Position numbers and translations under genes: made by a program
Assembly: GCA_050694215.1 (NCBI GenBank)
Contig: JBOGXB010000091.1
Coordinates: 1 to 6,460, forward strand
DNA from: JBOGXB01 sp050694215
Lineage (GTDB): Bacteria; Actinomycetota; CADDZG01; WHSQ01
Direction of reading: 5' to 3'
DNA length: 6,460 nt
The notes under the pieces: model-generated
Told to the model about the DNA's origin: nothing
What the model saw: the letters and a program-made list of their open reading frames with translations, nothing else
The model's database searches: none
Part shown: positions 5,605 to 6,460 of the stretch, in pieces
Position numbering within the stretch: position 1 is the first letter of the stretch
Layout: the number at the start of each line of letters is the position of its first letter

Positions 5605-6460
5605 GTGGCCGATTCGTACGCCTATCGAGTAAGGACAAAGGAGGGCCGGGTTCTCACCGGCAAGATGGATGCGGACGGGGAAGCCGCGGTCGCGTCGCGC
5701 CTTCGATCACAGGGCATGATCCCGGTTCAGATCACGAAGGATTCCAAGGCCTCCATGAAGATGGAGATCAACATCCTTCCCAAGAAGGTCAAGCTCAAGG
5801 ACCTGGCGGTCTTCGCGCGCCAGTTCGCGACGATGATCAACGCGGGGCTGTCACTGCTGAGGACGATCAACATCCTCGCGGACCAGACGGAGAACCCGAA
5901 GCTCAAGGAAGCGATCCATCAGATGCGCGACGACGTCGAGCGAGGATCGAGCCTCTCGGCCTCGATGTCGAAGCATCCCAAGATCTTCAGCGGCCTGTTC
6001 GTGGCGATGGTGCGGGCGGGAGAGACCGGTGGCCAGCTCGACACGGTCTTGACGAGGATCGCCGACAACTACGAGGCGGACTACAAGCTGCGCCAGAAGG
6101 TGAAGGCGGCCATGACCTACCCGGTCGTCGTCGCGGGCATCGCGGTTCTGCTCGTCACCATCATGCTGTTGTTCATCGTGCCGACATTCGCCGAGATGTT
6201 CGAAGGACTCGGTGGAGAGCTGCCGCTGCCGACGAAGATCCTGCTGAAGCTCAGTCAGGCGGCTAAGTGGTTGGTGCCGCTTCTCGTCATTCTGGAGATC
6301 GCCGGATTCGTCGCCTACAAGAGGCTCCGAAAGTCAAGCGCGGAGTTCAGGCTGCGAGCGGACAAGCTCAAGCTCAGGATCCCGATCTTCGGCGACCTGT
6401 TCCAGAAGATAGCGCTGTCTCGATTCTCGAGGACCCTGGCGCTCTTGCTCAGGGCCGGCG
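5605..6460 (+). CDS. pilC: Type IV pilus inner-membrane platform protein PilC (partial, 3' end beyond the window)
   Basis: The frame opens at the GTG at 5605 and runs to the window edge, giving the first 285 residues of a family usually near 400. PilC/GspF is the inner-membrane platform that PilB and PilT rotate against to add or remove pilins. Residues 1-60 are the N-terminal cytoplasmic part (YRVRTKEGRVLTGKMDA). The first T2SSF domain spans about 65-190, with VFARQFATMINAGLSLL (69-85) and the family-typical VRAGETGGQLDTVL (136-149). Membrane helices are predicted by eye at about 172-193 (YPVVVAGIAVLLVTIMLLFI) and 221-238. The second T2SSF domain is just starting at 271-285 (LSRFSRTLALLLRAG) and mirrors the beginning of the first, the duplicated architecture of the family. 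The missing end is due to the window boundary; nothing indicates a broken gene. Confidence 0.94.
   Translation, partial: MADSYAYRVRTKEGRVLTGKMDADGEAAVASRLRSQGMIPVQITKDSKASMKMEINILPKKVKLKDLAVFARQFATMINAGLSLLRTINILADQTENPKLKEAIHQMRDDVERGSSLSASMSKHPKIFSGLFVAMVRAGETGGQLDTVLTRIADNYEADYKLRQKVKAAMTYPVVVAGIAVLLVTIMLLFIVPTFAEMFEGLGGELPLPTKILLKLSQAAKWLVPLLVILEIAGFVAYKRLRKSSAEFRLRADKLKLRIPIFGDLFQKIALSRFSRTLALLLRAG

Overview
The window is a GC-rich stretch with every gene on the + strand and dense packing. Start codons are ATG or GTG and third codon positions are strongly G/C. It lies inside a type IV pilus (T4P) gene cluster: the extension ATPase PilB, the retraction ATPase PilT and the first 285 codons of the inner-membrane platform protein PilC follow one another. 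Three accessory genes sit upstream: a PATAN/DUF4388 protein, a small GTPase of the MglA/conservon (CvnD) type, and a short proline-rich protein. The GC content, GTG starts, conservon-like GTPase and PATAN protein next to a pilB-pilT-pilC run suggest Actinomycetota, perhaps a deep or uncultured lineage. This is inference; other GC-rich phyla with PATAN and MglA-type proteins are not excluded.

Layout. Bases 1-99 hold the Pro/Glu-rich C-terminal tail of a gene that begins outside the window. After a 31-base gap with a strong ribosome binding site comes the PATAN protein (131-1432). The GTPase follows 14 bases later (1447-2064). It overlaps the small polyproline gene (2061-2414) by four bases (GTGA). 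The only sizeable gap (about 115 bases) precedes pilB (about 2530-4233) and contains a small hairpin and weak AT-richer sequence. pilT (4288-5601) follows after 54 bases, and pilC (5605 to the window end) starts three bases after the pilT stop.

How the genes fit together. PilB and PilT are hexameric cytoplasmic ATPases that drive pilus extension and retraction through PilC. All their catalytic boxes appear intact. The upstream trio looks like a control module. PATAN response regulators are known to act on PilB in cyanobacterial phototaxis, and MglA-type GTPases set pilus polarity in Myxococcus. The PATAN protein carries a helical insertion matching the two-motif MshEN c-di-GMP signature, with one motif essentially complete. 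PilB's own MshEN domain has lost both signature arginines. This suggests, without proving it, that nucleotide-second-messenger input may enter through the PATAN protein. No RNA genes, mobile elements or CRISPR arrays were seen.
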